Below are positions 54,949 to 56,481 of a stretch of DNA of 56,481 nt, one piece after another. The notes under the pieces were generated by a model that saw only the letters and a program-made list of their open reading frames with translations, had not been told where the DNA came from and did no database searches. Position 1 is the stretch's first letter, and every line of letters begins with the position of its first letter. Source of the stretch: Rhizaria sp. SCN 62-66 (lineage: Eukaryota; Rhizaria, unplaced). Position numbers and translations under genes: made by a program. Location of the stretch: positions 1-56,481 of the forward strand of contig MEDY01000175.1 of NCBI GenBank assembly GCA_001724265.1, written 5' to 3'.

Positions 54949-55702
54949 ATGAGCGATAGAGGTTGTGCGCACTGGCAGAGCTGGCAGTCGGCAACGCAGC
55001 CCCGCTGGCAGTGACAGCAGTCGCGAGTGGGGCAGCCACATGTACAGCGTTGACCTGACTAGTGTTCGTCGTGGTCATTGCAGCCGAGGCAGCGGCGTCG
55101 TTGGTTTTGATGTACGTGGGATGGTAGTTGGCGTAGTCGCTGGCCGTTGCCGTCGGCAGCGGCGCAGCAGCGGCAGGACCAGCGGACGACAACGACGCGG
55201 ACGACGACGAGGACGACGTAGATGCAATGTAGGCGCGATGGTTCACAGAAGTAGCAGGAGCAGGAGCAGGGGCAGGGGCAGGGGCAGGAGCTGTGCTTGT
55301 GACAGGAACACGAGAGGGCGCAACACCACTAGCTAGCGCGGGCGGTGCGGCGTAGTGACGCGGCAGTGCAGGTGCAGCCGCGCTTGAGCTCACAGGAGCA
55401 CCTGCAGCAGGAACAGAAGCTACTGAAGCGGGGGCAGGAGCAGGGACGTAGGTAGCCTCAGAGTTCTGCGTTACAGAGTGTTGAACAGGTGCAAAAGACG
55501 CGGGCGCAGCACCAATGTTGGCCGACTGACCGGTAGCGCGCGGAGGGGAAGCCACGGCGGGGCCTGCGGCCGCGTTCTTGGCGGCGAGTGAGGCGTTGAT
55601 GTTGCTCAGCGTGGCGCGGTATGCGGCGACGGCCGAGGAGAACGACGCTGTGCTCGGGGCGGGGGCGCCGGGCGCGGGGTTAGAGGCCCCGGGGTCAGAC
55701 AT
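50867..55702 (-). CDS. TUBGCP2: Gamma-tubulin complex component 2 (Spc97/GCP2)
   Basis: One frame runs from the ATG at 55702 to the TAA at 50867 (1612 codons), broken by a TAG at 54949-54947. The catalogue of GCP2 motifs is clear. In the N-terminal GRIP region (from about codon 914) these are HALLIARLEAALQAPRGLSL, LLQLWHATRPAA and YWHQRY. In the C-terminal gamma-tubulin-binding half they are VDWPLNLVFSRRSLTKYQLL (about 1329), FRHLVFVRHVQRRL, LRHRMLHLVTSL, DEVVRLHSGFLDGALHACML and the ending RLDFNGFYSTYF. GCP2 pairs with GCP3 in the gamma-tubulin small complex that nucleates microtubules. The part after the TAG has no ATG for about 215 codons, so the upstream segment must belong to it. Either the TAG is read through or a 99-base, phase-0 intron (55045-54947, GTACAT...CTCATAG) is removed. 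A possible beta-trefoil-like insert (VWLQHTASGLWLTV) precedes the GRIP region. Confidence 0.9.
54899..54946 (-). repeat. Uninterrupted (CAG)16 poly-Gln tract in TUBGCP2
   Basis: Sixteen perfect CAG codons on the minus strand directly follow the in-frame TAG at 54949-54947. The TAG is thus one base away from being a seventeenth repeat unit. Pure repeats of this length tend to vary between individuals. Confidence 0.95.
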
Positions 55703-56312
55703 CTGTGCAAAGACTTAACAGACTGAAACAAAGTTACTGTGATGACTGGGAACGCTGGGAAGTCATGTGAAGAGAACAGAGAAGGCGGGAGCACGAGGTG
55801 AGAACGAGAAGATAACTTGTAGGCAATATACATCAGGATACCTGCTACAATTTAAATATAACAAATGATGCATCGATTATATTCACAGAAAGTCCTCCGA
55901 AATTTAGAATGACGAGTATGCATGATGATTTATTGATTCCTAGCTTGCCTCTCTTGTGCGACTTCGAACGGGCCACAACCCCCACCCTCGCGCCACCACA
56001 GCGTAGCAAACAAATCGGACGATACGACTAAAGGAAGATATTCACGGCATGAACAAAGTCAAATGAACGCAAAACTGAAGTATATCATACTTGAAGATGA
56101 ATAATAAATGTGTGTATGTATCTGTGTTGACCGAAGCCGCACAAACAGTGATTCCCTAGCGTGATCAACGTTGTGTTACACCGTCCGTCAGTCACACATG
56201 AATAAATATCTCTCTTTTACTTTATATAAAAAATACAGTACAAGTTACATATTAGAGTCGTAACCTCAAGCTATCAAAACAACACATATGCTCTATGCGG
56301 CGACTGAGTGGC
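55703..56312. other. Intergenic region upstream of TUBGCP2
   Basis: AT-rich interval between the TUBGCP2 start and the 3' end of the last gene, both on the minus strand. It must contain the TUBGCP2 promoter. No element recognised. Confidence 0.55.
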
Positions 56313-56481
56313 TTAGAGCTTGGCGTTGAGGCGCTGCGGGTTGGGCTTGGGGAGCTTGGTCTTGTGCTCGAGGAGCATGTCATTGTCCGGGGGCAGGCCG
56401 GCGCAGGCGGAGAGGATGTTGGTGACCATGCGCTGCTGCTTGGCGAGCGCGTTGACGACGGGCGTGCCGGGCATGACCATG
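56313..56481 (-). CDS. 3' end of an unidentified protein gene (partial, cut by window edge)
   Basis: A G/C-biased open frame enters from the window edge and ends at TAA (56315-56313). The visible 55 residues include [19 protein letters not shown], then [16 protein letters not shown] and the C-terminus [17 protein letters not shown]. It looks like a folded protein end with a basic tail. I do not recognise the family. Any introns and the start lie outside the window. Confidence 0.65.
   Translation of the reverse strand, partial: MVMPGTPVVNALAKQQRMVTNILSACAGLPPDNDMLLEHKTKLPKPNPQRLNAKL

Noticed and set aside
54947-54949. Pyrrolysine at the in-frame TAG
   Set aside because: Pyrrolysine is known only from archaea and some bacteria; Gln readthrough or splicing is far more likely.

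Overview
The window is nuclear DNA of a eukaryote, most likely a unicellular protist. It has spliceosomal introns, typical eukaryotic complexes (CAF-1, SF3b, gamma-tubulin complex, Fanconi-type E2, ubiquitin proteases) and no operons. Exons are GC-rich with strong G/C at third codon positions. Introns and intergenic DNA are clearly AT-richer. Many proteins are greatly enlarged by Ala, Ser, Asn, Gln or Asp/Glu runs. The lineage cannot be fixed from sequence alone. A Pet127 homologue together with a plant-type (FAE1) 3-ketoacyl-CoA synthase is an unusual combination.

Layout: 1-585 (+) 3' end of an unidentified gene; 1597-4518 (-) FYVE/rhodanese/dual-specificity phosphatase; 4963-5603 (+) small two-exon gene; 5726-6573 (-) Nnf1/PMF1-like kinetochore protein; 8189-10164 (+) 3-ketoacyl-CoA synthase; 11414-16411 (-) PH-VASt membrane protein; 17228-19891 (+) PET127; 20647-31476 (-) giant USP9X/USP34-type ubiquitin protease; 32400-37251 (-) CAF-1 p60 (CHAF1B); 38584-39032 (+) PHF5A; 39745-49013 (-) giant USP36/USP42-type ubiquitin protease; 49429-50644 (+) UBE2T; 50867-55702 (-) TUBGCP2; 56313-56481 (-) 3' end of an unidentified gene. 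Strands alternate almost perfectly, so most intergenic spaces are shared divergent promoters or convergent 3' ends.

The genes do not form one pathway. They cover chromatin assembly (CAF-1), splicing (PHF5A), ubiquitin conjugation and removal (UBE2T, two USPs), microtubule nucleation and kinetochore function (TUBGCP2, Nnf1-like), lipid synthesis and transfer (KCS, PH-VASt), phosphoinositide-linked signalling (FYVE phosphatase) and mitochondrial RNA metabolism (PET127).

The points most worth a second look are: a 5' splice-site consensus of GTACGT rather than GTAAGT; in-frame TAG codons inside the apparent KCS and TUBGCP2 reading frames; the FYVE-rhodanese-DSP fusion; USP catalytic domains stretched by very large insertions; a loop insertion next to the UBE2T active site; and a switchable double hairpin at 720-765.
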